This document shows, piece by piece, positions 8,725 through 17,091 of a DNA stretch of 64,000 bases. Every line of letters begins with the position of its first letter. The first letter of the stretch is position 1. Location: assembly GCF_029675105.1 (NCBI RefSeq), contig NZ_JAQQFV010000006.1, forward strand, positions 1 through 64,000, given 5' to 3'. The notes beneath the pieces were generated by a model, which had not been told where the DNA came from, ran no database searches, and saw only the letters and a list, made by a program, of their open reading frames with translations. The position numbers and the translations under genes are program-made. Origin of the DNA: Nocardia anocheti. Lineage in GTDB: Bacteria > Actinomycetota > Actinomycetes > Mycobacteriales > Mycobacteriaceae.

Positions 8725-9681
8725 ATGGCTGAAGTACTCGTGCTCGTCGAGCACGCCGACGGTGCCGTCAAGAAGGTCAGCACCGAACTCATCACCGCCG
8801 CCCGCGAGCTGGGCTCCCCGGCCGCCGTGGTCACCGGTGCCCCCGGTACCGCCGAGAAGCTGGCCGCCGCGCTGGCCGCCGCCGGTGCCGAGAAGATCTA
8901 CGTCGCCGAGTCCGACGACGTCGACGGCTTCCTGGTGACCCCGAAGGTCGACGTGCTGGCCTCGCTGGTCGAGTCCGCCGGTCCGGCCGCCGTGCTCGTC
9001 GCCGCCTCCGCCGAGGGCAAGGAGGTGTCGGGCCGCCTCGCCGCGCGCATCGGCTCCGGCCTGCTCGTCGACGTCATCGGCGTCAACGGTGACGGCTCGG
9101 CCGTGCACTCCATCTTCGGTGGCGCGTTCACCGTCGACGCCAAGGCCACCGGCGACGTGCCGGTGATCTCGATCCGTCCGGGTGCCGTCGAGGCCACGCC
9201 GCAGGCCGGTGCCGGTGAGCAGGTCACCGTGGACGTGCCCGCGCAGGAAGAGGGCGTCGTCAAGGTCGTCTCGCGTGAGCCGATCGTGGGCGGCGACCGT
9301 CCGGAGCTCACCGAGGCGAGCATCGTCGTCTCCGGTGGTCGTGGTGTCGGTTCGGCCGACAACTTCGCGATCGTCGAGGCGCTGGCCGACTCGCTCGGTG
9401 CCGCCGTCGGCGCCTCGCGTGCCGCGGTCGACTCGGGCTACTACCCGGGCCAGTTCCAGGTGGGTCAGACCGGTAAGACGGTCTCGCCGCAGCTCTACAT
9501 CGCCCTGGGCATCTCCGGCGCCATCCAGCACCGCGCCGGTATGCAGACCTCGAAGACCATCGTCGCGGTCAACAAGGACGAAGAGGCTCCCATCTTCGAG
9601 ATCGCCGATTACGGCATCGTGGGCGACCTGTTCAACGTCGCCCCGCAGCTGACCGAGGCCGTCAAGTCCCACAAGGGCTGA
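8725..9681 (+). CDS. etfA: Electron transfer flavoprotein alpha subunit
   Basis: 318 residues from the ATG at 8725 (MAEVLVLVEHADG), preceded by AGGAGAAAG. The C-terminal FAD-binding domain is complete: SGGRGVGSADNFAIVEALAD, AVDSGYYPGQFQVGQTGKTV, LYIALGISGAIQHRAGM, IVAVNKDEEAPIFEIADYGI. It forms the ETF heterodimer with EtfB. A strong hairpin follows 15 bases after the stop. Confidence 0.97.
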   Translation: MAEVLVLVEHADGAVKKVSTELITAARELGSPAAVVTGAPGTAEKLAAALAAAGAEKIYVAESDDVDGFLVTPKVDVLASLVESAGPAAVLVAASAEGKEVSGRLAARIGSGLLVDVIGVNGDGSAVHSIFGGAFTVDAKATGDVPVISIRPGAVEATPQAGAGEQVTVDVPAQEEGVVKVVSREPIVGGDRPELTEASIVVSGGRGVGSADNFAIVEALADSLGAAVGASRAAVDSGYYPGQFQVGQTGKTVSPQLYIALGISGAIQHRAGMQTSKTIVAVNKDEEAPIFEIADYGIVGDLFNVAPQLTEAVKSHKG

Positions 9682-9696
9682 CCCCGGCACTGTCTC

Positions 9697-9733
9697 GAAC
9701 GGCCCGGTTCCCTCCTGGGGAGCCGGGCCGTTC
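9697..9733. terminator. Hairpin terminator between etfA and convergent GNAT gene
   Basis: GAACGGCCCGG (9697-9707) pairs with CCGGGCCGTTC (9723-9733), and the stem continues inward through TTCCC/GGGGA around a short loop. There is no clear T tract, so it probably acts as a bidirectional intrinsic-like terminator between convergent genes. Confidence 0.75.
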
Positions 9734-9739
9734 GGCGTC

Positions 9740-10177
9740 TCACGGCTTGCCGAGGACCATCCAGTTCTCCGGGCGCGGCAGGGGAGCGAAGCCGATCTTC
9801 TCGTAGACGCCGTGGGCGTCGTTCGTCGCCAGGGCGACGCGGGTCAGGCCGAAGGGTTCGAGGTGGTCGCGCACGGCGGTGACCAGGGCCGTGCCGACGC
9901 CCTTGCCGCGCACGCCGCGGTCGACGTAGACATCGCAGAGCCAGGCGAAGGTGGCCTGGTCGGTGACGACGCGGGCGTAGGCGACCTGGTCGCCCGACAC
10001 GCTGTCGTAGACACCGAAGTTGAGCGAGGACGCGATGGCGCGGTCCTGCCGGTCGCGCGGTCTGCCCTCGGCCCAGTACGAGTCGGTGGACAGCCATCGG
10101 TGCACCTGGGCGGCGTCGAGGCGGGCGGGGTCGGTGGAGACTTCGTAACCGTCGGGGATTCCGGGGGCTGCGGTCAT
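9740..10177 (-). CDS. GNAT family N-acetyltransferase
   Basis: 145 residues from the ATG at 10175-10177. It has the acetyl-CoA binding motif A: CDVYVDRGVRGKGVGTALV (R/Q-x-x-G-x-G/A), followed by LATNDAHGVYEKIGFAPL. The family acetylates amines; the substrate is unknown. Convergent with etfA and divergent from the phosphotransferase-like gene. Confidence 0.88.
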   Translation of the reverse strand: MTAAPGIPDGYEVSTDPARLDAAQVHRWLSTDSYWAEGRPRDRQDRAIASSLNFGVYDSVSGDQVAYARVVTDQATFAWLCDVYVDRGVRGKGVGTALVTAVRDHLEPFGLTRVALATNDAHGVYEKIGFAPLPRPENWMVLGKP

Positions 10178-10264
10178 ACCGGAATTCTTCCGGCGCGGGG
10201 CCGGTGTGTCGAGCCGGTGCGGAAGTCGGTTGACGGGGTCGGGCCGGGTCGACAGGGTGGGGGA

Positions 10265-11236
10265 ATGTCGTTGGGGCGGTTCGGAGTGGTGCTGACCTCC
10301 GAGGTCGAGCGGAACGTGCGGACGATCTTCGGGGCCGAGGGACAGCGGTGGATCGAGGAACTGCCCGGCGTGGTGGACGGGTTGAAGCCGCGCTGGGGGC
10401 TGCGGGAATTCAGCGCGCCCTATCGCGGCGGGACGCACGCGTACGTGGCGACGGTGTTCCGGAGCGACCGGACGCTGAGGGTGCTGAAGGTGCCGATGCT
10501 CGACGAGGAGAACGTCGCCGAGGCCACGGCCCTGCACGCCTACGACGGCGACGGCGCGGTGCGGTTGCTCGAATACGATCCCGGCAGCGGTGCCATGCTG
10601 CTCGAATGCGCCGAGCCGGGAACGGCATTGCTGACCCAGCCCGGCTTCCCGAGCCTGGAAGGCAGACCCGAGAACGCCGAGAAGGTGGCCCTGGCCTGCT
10701 CGCTCTACCGGCGCCTGCGTCGGCCGCTGCCCCCGGTGCCGCCGATGTTCCCCCCGCTGCCGCTGGCCACGGACCTGATCGCCGGACTGCGTGCGCGACT
10801 CGACGACCCGGATCCGGCTCTGGCGCCGCTGATCTCGGACCGACTCCGCGAGCGCGTGGCGTCCTGGTGCGCCGAACTGGCCACCTTCGACGGCCCGGCG
10901 CTCATCGTCAACCGGGACACCCATCTCGGCAATATCGTTGCCGCCGAACGGGAACCGTGGCTGCTCATCGATCCGAAGCCCTGTCTCGGCGAGGCCGCCT
11001 TCGACGCTGGGTTCCTGCTCATGATCCAGGCGCAGTCCTGCCCGACCCGCGAACACGCGGACACCGTCGTGACCGCCACCGCCGCGGCGCTGGCCGTCGA
11101 CCCCGCCCGTGCGCGCGGCTGGGCGCTGCTGCGTGCCGTCGAGGAGATGACCTGGGCGGTCGAGGACGGCGACTCCGCCATGTTGGCCCTGCACACCGCC
11201 GTCGCCTACGCCCTGGCGGACCTGCCCTTCAGCTGA
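10265..11236 (+). CDS. Aminoglycoside/hydroxyurea phosphotransferase-like protein (APH_6_hur family)
   Basis: 323 residues from the ATG at 10265. Layout matches the APH(6)/hydroxyurea kinase family: an N-lobe with the family GLRE(F)..P..GGTHAYVATV region, a catalytic-loop equivalent VNRDTHLGN (R217-N223, D218) and a metal-binding LIDPKP (D236). In the usual form the loop reads HGDLHPGN, so this one has Asn-Arg before the Asp. The substrate may be an antibiotic or a cellular small molecule; resistance cannot be claimed from sequence. Confidence 0.78.
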   Translation: MSLGRFGVVLTSEVERNVRTIFGAEGQRWIEELPGVVDGLKPRWGLREFSAPYRGGTHAYVATVFRSDRTLRVLKVPMLDEENVAEATALHAYDGDGAVRLLEYDPGSGAMLLECAEPGTALLTQPGFPSLEGRPENAEKVALACSLYRRLRRPLPPVPPMFPPLPLATDLIAGLRARLDDPDPALAPLISDRLRERVASWCAELATFDGPALIVNRDTHLGNIVAAEREPWLLIDPKPCLGEAAFDAGFLLMIQAQSCPTREHADTVVTATAAALAVDPARARGWALLRAVEEMTWAVEDGDSAMLALHTAVAYALADLPFS

Positions 11237-11267
11237 ACGGCCCCCGACACCGGGCCCGGTCGCTGGC

Positions 11268-11273
11268 TAGGCT
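11268..11273 (+). promoter_or_regulatory. -10 element for a leaderless transcript
   Basis: TAGGCT lies six bases before the ATG at 11280, with no ribosome-binding site in between. That spacing is typical of leaderless actinobacterial transcripts whose first base is the start codon. Confidence 0.5.
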
Positions 11274-11279
11274 GGACTC

Positions 11280-11933
11280 ATGCAGTTGACGTGGGAGGGA
11301 ACCGGGCGGCGCTCGATGCTGCGCGAGGATGAAGGCGTACGCCGGGATCAGCTGGCCGATGCGGCGCGGGCCGGGAAGTGGGAGACGGTCTTCGGTCTCA
11401 TCGCGAGCGGAGGCCGAGTGAATTTGTCACGCCTGGGCGGTTGGTCGCGGTTCGCGCCGCTGCACCAAGCCGCGTATCAGGGGGCGCCGGAGTCGATCGT
11501 CAAGCGGCTGTTGGCCTTCGGCGCGTGGCGAACACTGCGCACCACCGACGGGGATACCGCCGCCGACATCGCCGCCGCGCGCGGTCACGACCACCTCGCG
11601 GTCCTGCTCGAACCAGAACTACTGCGCGAGGTGTCCGTGAGCACCTTGGCGCAACTCGAATGCCAGCTGCGAGCATTGATTTACAGCCGCGCCTACGACC
11701 TGTGCGCCAAGAGCCGGTTCCGTACACCCCCGGTGGGTCCGCTGCTCGAGTATCCGCAAGCGGTGCTGTGGTGCCCGATTCCGGGCATGTACGGCGGGTT
11801 CTCGATCACCTTCGACCCGGACCTCACCGACGCGCTGCTGGTCGAGAGCTGGTGTCGGGTGGTGGGCGGCTCCGGGCAGCGACATCGCGTCAGGGCCGAC
11901 GGGTTCGAGCTCGTCGAGAAGGGGTTCGTCTGA
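11280..11933 (+). CDS. Ankyrin-repeat protein
   Basis: 217 residues. Residues about 22-112 hold two to three ankyrin repeats (QLADAARAGKWETVFGLIASGG; FAPLHQAAYQGAPESIVKRL; TTDGDTAADIAAARGHDHLA). The C-terminal half (LLEYPQAVLWCPIPGMYGGFSITFD...) resembles a domain often found after such repeats in actinobacterial proteins; its role is unknown. Ankyrin repeats bind proteins. It lies 55 bases before a Ser/Thr kinase gene, so it may share its transcript. Probably leaderless (TAGGCT six bases upstream). Confidence 0.8.
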   Translation: MQLTWEGTGRRSMLREDEGVRRDQLADAARAGKWETVFGLIASGGRVNLSRLGGWSRFAPLHQAAYQGAPESIVKRLLAFGAWRTLRTTDGDTAADIAAARGHDHLAVLLEPELLREVSVSTLAQLECQLRALIYSRAYDLCAKSRFRTPPVGPLLEYPQAVLWCPIPGMYGGFSITFDPDLTDALLVESWCRVVGGSGQRHRVRADGFELVEKGFV

Positions 11934-11988
11934 GCGTGGCCCGGCGGGTAACGTCGGCCTGCGAACCGGGGGACGGAAGGAACTGATC

Positions 11989-13638
11989 GTGCTGGATGTG
12001 GGGGCGAGCTTCGCCGGATACCGCCTGGAACGCGTGCTCGGCCAGGGCGGTATGGGCACGGTCTATCTCGCCCAGCATCCGCGCCTGCCGCGCAGCGTGG
12101 CGCTCAAACTGCTCAACCGCGAGTTCTCCGGCGACCGGGAACTCCAGCGGCGCTTCGAGCAGGAGGCCGATGTCGTCGCGCAGTTGGATCACCCGGGCAT
12201 CGTCGGGGTATTCGATCGCGGTAGCGACGACGGCTACCTGTGGATCGCCATGCAGTTCATCCGCGGCACCGACGCCGCCACCTGGGATTCGCGTGCGCAC
12301 GAACCGGGTGTCACCGCGCAATTGATCGGCGAGACCGCCGCGGCGCTGGACTACGCCAACCAGCACGGCATCCTGCACCGCGACGTGAAACCGGGCAACA
12401 TCCTCATCGCCGAGGCCGACCACAGCCTCCGCCAGCGCGCCGTGCTGACCGATTTCGGTATCGCCCGGGTCACCACCGCCGCCACCCAGCTCACCGCCAC
12501 CGGCGCCTTCACCGCGACCATCGCCTACGCCTCGCCCGAACAGCTCTCCGGCGAGGTCGTCGACCACCGCAGCGACCAGTACTCCCTGGCCTGCACCCTG
12601 TTCGCCCTATACGCCGGGCACCCGCCGTACGCCTCGACCAACCCCGGCCAGGCGGTGATGGGCCACCTCTCCCAGCCGGTCCCACGCCTCACCGCGAGCA
12701 GGCCCGACCTGCCACCCGCGATCGACGGCATGATCGCCCGGGCCATGGCCAAGCGCCGCGACGAACGTTTCGGTAGCGCTTCGGAATTCACCGATGCGAT
12801 CCGCGACGCGCTGGAAGGCGAGCACATCGCGGCACCGGTGGTCGCGTGGCCGTGGACCGATCCATCACAACCGGCACGGGGATCCGGCGAGTACGCACTG
12901 CCGCGTACCGGTGGACCGTCGTGGGCCGGTGGGGCACAGCGCGAGTCGGGCGAGCATCGGCAGCCGTGGTCCGGGGCCGTGCGGCAACACGGGTCGGGTG
13001 GGCAGCAGGTGGCCGACGGGCGCACCCGCCCCGGCTCCGGGGAGCACGCGCAGCAGCACGGCGCGGTGGCGCAGCCGTACGGGTTCGGTGCGCACGCACA
13101 ACACGGGTACGCCGGTCAGGCGCCACTGTGGCCGCAACCGGAATACGGTGTGCCGGTCGGTGATCCGCGCAGGATGGCGCACGGCGCTGCGTGGCGGGCA
13201 CAGCTCGGACCCGAGCCGAGCAAGACCGGGGCGATGATCGTCGGCGTGTTCACCCTGCTGGTGAGCCTCGGCATCCTGGCCTTCACGGTCTACGGTGTCA
13301 CCGAGACGATGAAGGAGATCGACCGCGGCGACGACACCACCGGCTCCTTCATCGCCATCGCGATCCTGCTCGTGGTCGTCGCGTTCACCGGGGGCGGCGC
13401 CGTGCTGCTGTTGTGCGCGCGCACCGCGGGCCGGGTGATGTCGATGATGACGGCGGTGCTCATCGGCATCATCGCGCTGATCGTGGTGGTGGCGACCACG
13501 GTGCAGTCGGTGTACGTCGGTACCGTGATCAGCGGCGCGGTGTTCGTGCTCGCGGGAGCCCTGGTCGCCACCGCGGCCTCCTCGTCCACCGGCCGCTGGA
13601 TCCGCTACCGCAAGGCGCTGCGCACCGGGCGCTGGTGA
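11989..13638 (+). CDS. Membrane Ser/Thr protein kinase
   Basis: 549 residues from a GTG with GGAAGGA upstream. The kinase domain (11-275) is complete: GQGGMGTVY P-loop, K40 in VALKLL, E59, HRDVKPGN (D132, N137), DFG 155-157, and the ASPEQ activation-segment end. A disordered Gly/Gln/His/Pro-rich linker covers 285-410. Four hydrophobic segments follow at about 415-437, 453-477, 483-503 and 509-531. The usual single membrane span plus sensor domain is replaced by this four-helix bundle, so any sensing would be through the membrane. It probably anchors a signalling kinase; targets are unknown. Confidence 0.93.
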   Translation: MLDVGASFAGYRLERVLGQGGMGTVYLAQHPRLPRSVALKLLNREFSGDRELQRRFEQEADVVAQLDHPGIVGVFDRGSDDGYLWIAMQFIRGTDAATWDSRAHEPGVTAQLIGETAAALDYANQHGILHRDVKPGNILIAEADHSLRQRAVLTDFGIARVTTAATQLTATGAFTATIAYASPEQLSGEVVDHRSDQYSLACTLFALYAGHPPYASTNPGQAVMGHLSQPVPRLTASRPDLPPAIDGMIARAMAKRRDERFGSASEFTDAIRDALEGEHIAAPVVAWPWTDPSQPARGSGEYALPRTGGPSWAGGAQRESGEHRQPWSGAVRQHGSGGQQVADGRTRPGSGEHAQQHGAVAQPYGFGAHAQHGYAGQAPLWPQPEYGVPVGDPRRMAHGAAWRAQLGPEPSKTGAMIVGVFTLLVSLGILAFTVYGVTETMKEIDRGDDTTGSFIAIAILLVVVAFTGGGAVLLLCARTAGRVMSMMTAVLIGIIALIVVVATTVQSVYVGTVISGAVFVLAGALVATAASSSTGRWIRYRKALRTGRW

Positions 13639-13642
13639 ACCC

Positions 13643-14497
13643 TCACCGCCGCCGCAACGCGTCCAGCAGCGTGTTGACGATCGTGTTCTGTCGCGCCTCC
13701 TCGCGCAGGACCGCCGAGACCGGGATGCGCAGGCGGTGGTCGGTGAGGTCGAGGGTGAGCAGGCCCTTGGTGGGGCCCTCGTAGAGGATCGTCCAGGATT
13801 CGGGGCGGTTGAGCAGCTCCATGGTGGCGGTGTGGTCGGGCGGGATGGGCGGGCCGAAGGTGGGGCCGGTGGGGAGGTCGGCGAAGGCGGAGCGGATCAG
13901 GGTGTGCAGGAGGACCTGCTCCTGTTCCGGGGGGAGCAGCAGGGGATAGGGGGCCAGGTCGGCGAGGGTGACGGCGCCGCGTTCGGCCAGCGGATGACTG
14001 CTGGAGATGGCGATCACCAGGTCTTCCACCCACAGTTGCTCGACCGCCAGGCCGGGCTGGTCGACGCTGCCGCGGATCAGCGCCAGATCGCAGTCGCCGT
14101 CGGCGACGGCGTTGATCCGCTGCCGGAACGGCTTGATCACGTACTCGATCTCGGCCTCGGGATGCGCGGCGCGCGCGGCGGCGATGGCCGAGAGCGAGGG
14201 CGCGGCGAAGGACATGTTCGCGGCCAGCCGCACGCGCGGCCCGGTGGTCCGCACGGCGGCGCGGATGGCCGACTCCAGACTCAGCATCTGCTTGGCCAGG
14301 GGCAGCAGCCGCAGGGTGGCGTCGGTGGGGACCACGGCCCGGGTCGTGCGCTCGAACAACTGGGCCCCCAGATCACGTTCCAGTCTCGCGATCTGATGGC
14401 TGATCGCGGACTGCGAGATGAAGCAGCGGTTGGCCGCGCGGCTGAAACTGAGCTCCTCACACACCGCGACGAAGTAGGCCAATTGACGCAGTTCCAC
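13643..14497 (-). CDS. LysR-family transcriptional regulator
   Basis: 284 residues from the GTG at 14495-14497, which gives the usual VELRQLAYFVAVCEELSFSRAA start and has GGGAG seven bases upstream; an ATG six codons earlier is less likely. The winged HTH (residues 1-60, FISQSAISHQIARLERDLG) is followed by a substrate-binding domain. It is divergent from the NADH dehydrogenase gene and could control it, a common LysR arrangement, but no effector can be inferred. Confidence 0.9.
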   Translation of the reverse strand: MELRQLAYFVAVCEELSFSRAANRCFISQSAISHQIARLERDLGAQLFERTTRAVVPTDATLRLLPLAKQMLSLESAIRAAVRTTGPRVRLAANMSFAAPSLSAIAAARAAHPEAEIEYVIKPFRQRINAVADGDCDLALIRGSVDQPGLAVEQLWVEDLVIAISSSHPLAERGAVTLADLAPYPLLLPPEQEQVLLHTLIRSAFADLPTGPTFGPPIPPDHTATMELLNRPESWTILYEGPTKGLLTLDLTDHRLRIPVSAVLREEARQNTIVNTLLDALRRR

Positions 14498-14631
14498 GAG
14501 GTAGCTCCCATTCATTAGTTATGCAGATAAGAGTGATCTCCAGTATGCGCCCAGGCAGTGGAAACATCTTCATTCCGCATCGCGTTTACTCATAGGAAAG
14601 GACTCATTACCGATCTTGGAGCGTTGTGATC

Positions 14632-16023
14632 ATGGAACACACAGATGTCGTCATCGTCGGCTCGGGCTTCGGCGGGCTGGCCGCGGCGAAGCAGCTGGCC
14701 AAGTCACGAATCAACTACGTCCTGATCTCGAGCACGCCCGAGCACCTGTTCCAGCCGCTGCTGTACCAGGTCGCCACCGGTGTCCTGACCGCCGACGAGA
14801 TCGCCCCGCCGATCAAGAACGTACTGCGTCGCGTGCCCACCGCCGACGTGCGCCTGGGCAAGGTCACCGGGATCGACGCCGACGCCGCCGTGCTCACCTA
14901 TGAGACCGCCGAGGGCACCCGCCAGATCAGCTACGGCTCGCTCATCGCCGCCACCGGCGCCAGCCAGAGCTACTTCGGCCGCGACGACTTCGCCGAGAAG
15001 ACCTTCTCGCTCAAGACCATCGACGACGCCCAGCGCCTGCGCGCCCAGATCGCCCGGGTCTTCGCCCAGGCCGAGAACGTCGACGAGGTGACCCGGCGCA
15101 AGCTGCTCAGCTTCGTGGTCGTCGGTGCCGGTGCGACCGGTGTCGAGGTCGCGGGCCAGATCAAGGAACTCGCCAAGCGGCACTTCCACCAGCCGGTCTC
15201 GGTGACCCTGGTCGAGGGCGCGGGCGAGGTGCTGCCGCCCTTCGGTGGCGGCCTGTCGGAGTACGCCAAGCGCTCGCTGACCGACAGCGGCGTCGAGGTG
15301 CTGCTGGGCACGTTCGTCACCGACATCGAGGAAGGCAAGGTGACCGTCCGCGACAAGGAGGGCATCGAGCGCCGCATCGCCGCGGAGACCGTGGTGTGGT
15401 CGGCGGGTGTGCAGGTCGGCGGGTTCGCGAAGCTGCTGGCCGAGGCCACCGGCGCCGAGACCGACCGCGCGGGCCGCCTGCTGATCAACCCCGACCTGAC
15501 CGTCGGCGGCCACGCCGACATCTACGCCATCGGCGACATGACCTCGCTCAACGGCTACCCCGGCCAGTCGCCGGTGGCCATGCAGGAGGGCCGCCACGCC
15601 GCCGACATCATCCGTCGCAAGAAGGACGCGGGCACGCCGTTCGTCTACTGGGACAAGGGCAGCATGGCCGTGATCAGCCGCTTCAGCGCGGTGGTCAAGC
15701 TCAACGAGAAGATCAGCTTCCGCGGCACCATCGCCTGGGCCATGTGGCTGGCCGTGCACCTGCTCTACCTGGTGGGCTTCCGCAACCGTTTCGCGGCGGT
15801 GGCCTCGTGGCTGGTCGCCTTCATCGGCACCGCCCGCCCCGGCTTCGCCGACCTGCCCCCGGCCTCGGCCCCCTTCCCGGCGCCGAAGGCCGAGCGGGAA
15901 CCGAAGGCCGAGCAGGCACCGAAGGCCGAGCAGGCACCGAAGGCTACGCAGGCGGATCAGGCACCGGAGGCGCCCGAGCGCGCCGAGGACGACTCGGCCC
16001 CCCGCGAGCACGTCACCGTCTGA
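14632..16023 (+). CDS. Type II NADH dehydrogenase-like FAD oxidoreductase
   Basis: 463 residues from the ATG at 14632; a GTG at 14626 is an alternative, and the GGAG at 14618 fits either. Two Rossmann motifs are present: FAD-binding VVIVGSGFGGLAAAKQL at the N-terminus and NAD(P)H-binding VVVGAGATGVEVAGQI near residue 165, plus DIYAIGDM before the second FAD contact. A C-terminal hydrophobic segment (AMWLAVHLLYLVGF, ASWLVAFIGTARPGF) would sit on the membrane, as in NDH-2. The last 40 residues are an Ala/Pro/Lys/Glu tail with repeated APKAEQ units, not part of the normal fold. It would pass electrons from NADH to menaquinone without proton pumping. Confidence 0.88.
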   Translation: MEHTDVVIVGSGFGGLAAAKQLAKSRINYVLISSTPEHLFQPLLYQVATGVLTADEIAPPIKNVLRRVPTADVRLGKVTGIDADAAVLTYETAEGTRQISYGSLIAATGASQSYFGRDDFAEKTFSLKTIDDAQRLRAQIARVFAQAENVDEVTRRKLLSFVVVGAGATGVEVAGQIKELAKRHFHQPVSVTLVEGAGEVLPPFGGGLSEYAKRSLTDSGVEVLLGTFVTDIEEGKVTVRDKEGIERRIAAETVVWSAGVQVGGFAKLLAEATGAETDRAGRLLINPDLTVGGHADIYAIGDMTSLNGYPGQSPVAMQEGRHAADIIRRKKDAGTPFVYWDKGSMAVISRFSAVVKLNEKISFRGTIAWAMWLAVHLLYLVGFRNRFAAVASWLVAFIGTARPGFADLPPASAPFPAPKAEREPKAEQAPKAEQAPKATQADQAPEAPERAEDDSAPREHVTV

Positions 16024-16038
16024 CCCGACCCCGCGATC

Positions 16039-16063
16039 GACCCGCCGCACCATGCGGCGGGTC
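16039..16063 (+). terminator. Hairpin after the NADH dehydrogenase gene
   Basis: GACCCGCCGCA (16039-16049) and TGCGGCGGGTC (16053-16063) form a perfect 11-bp stem with a three-base loop, 16 bases after the stop. There is no T tract. Confidence 0.7.
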
Positions 16064-16261
16064 GTCGTGCGTCCGGACCTGGCCGACCGGCGCCCGAACC
16101 CGTGGCGGCAGTCGTATTCGACGGCAATCCCGCAGGTCGGCGAACGTCTCGGGACCGTTCGGTGAACGGCCGGTGTGACCGAGGTCTCGTTCACCGACTC
16201 GGCATCGCGGCGACACTTCGCGGTCAGCCCGATGCCGATTCGGGCTGGCTTCATCAGCGGT

Positions 16262-17086
16262 ATGACTATTACGTCAGTACTGTCGGCGCCCGCTCGCTCG
16301 ACGGGCACAGGGGTGGAGAAGTCTCAGTACTCGCTGGTGGTGGCCTCGGACGCCGAACACCGCGAGGCCGCGCAGCGACTGCGCTATCAGGTGTTCGCCA
16401 ACGAGCCGGGCTTCGTCATCCCCGACGACGGCACCGGCCGCGACGCGGACCGTTTCGACGAACACTGCGACCACCTGCTGGTGCGTGACGAGTTCACCCA
16501 GCAGTTCGTCGGCTGCTACCGCATGCTGCCGCCGGACAAGGTGACCGCCGCGGGCGGGTACTACACCGCCACCGAATTCGACCTCACCCAGCTCGACCCG
16601 ACCGGACACCGGATCGTCGAGATGGGCCGGGCCTGCGTGGTGCCCGACCACCGCAACGGCTCGGTGCTCACCCTCATGTGGGCGGGCATCCTGCACTACA
16701 TCCAGCTCACCGGCTACGACTGGGTGATGGGCTGCGTCTCGGTGCCCATGCGCGACACCCCGCAGGACCCGGCCGGGGTGAACGTGCGCGGCGTGCGCGA
16801 CCTGCTGCTGGGGCGTCACGCCTGCGATCCGGAACGCCGCGTGCACCCGTACCGGCCGGTCGTGGTCGACGGTGTCGCCCTCGACGACCTCACCCCGCCG
16901 AGCAGGCCCAAGCTGCCGCCGCTGTTACGCGGCTACCTGCGTCTGGGCGCCGAGATCTGCGGCGAACCGGCGCACGATCCCGATTTCGCGGTCGCCGACT
17001 TCGTCGCCCTGCTCGGCATGGAAACCATCAACACCCGGTACCTGGAGCGGCTGCAGAGCGCGGCCGCCAATTTCGACGGGAAGTAA
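16262..17086 (+). CDS. GNAT-fold N-acyltransferase, OlsB-like (Rv3027c-like)
   Basis: 274 residues from the ATG at 16262 (MTITSVLSAPARSTG); a GTG about 50 bases later is possible and the ribosome site is weak. The fold is that of the OlsB/hemolysin-type acetyltransferases: LRYQVFANEPGF, DRFDEHCDHLLVRD, GCYRMLPP, and RIVEMGRACVVPDHRNGSV. In OlsB this domain transfers a 3-hydroxyacyl chain to an amine such as ornithine. The next gene, five bases downstream, is a PlsC-type acyltransferase, which gives the OlsB-OlsA pair layout used for acylated amino lipids. The lipid made is an inference. Confidence 0.8.
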   Translation: MTITSVLSAPARSTGTGVEKSQYSLVVASDAEHREAAQRLRYQVFANEPGFVIPDDGTGRDADRFDEHCDHLLVRDEFTQQFVGCYRMLPPDKVTAAGGYYTATEFDLTQLDPTGHRIVEMGRACVVPDHRNGSVLTLMWAGILHYIQLTGYDWVMGCVSVPMRDTPQDPAGVNVRGVRDLLLGRHACDPERRVHPYRPVVVDGVALDDLTPPSRPKLPPLLRGYLRLGAEICGEPAHDPDFAVADFVALLGMETINTRYLERLQSAAANFDGK

Positions 17087-17091
17087 CCGCC

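Noticed and set aside
15880..15970. Short repeated APKAEQ units at the end of the NADH dehydrogenase gene, considered as a tandem repeat array
   Set aside because: Only three to four imperfect in-frame copies forming a low-complexity tail; not a CRISPR or VNTR-type array.
14704..16308. 534-codon minus-strand open frame
   Set aside because: Antisense shadow of the NADH dehydrogenase gene, no recognisable motif.
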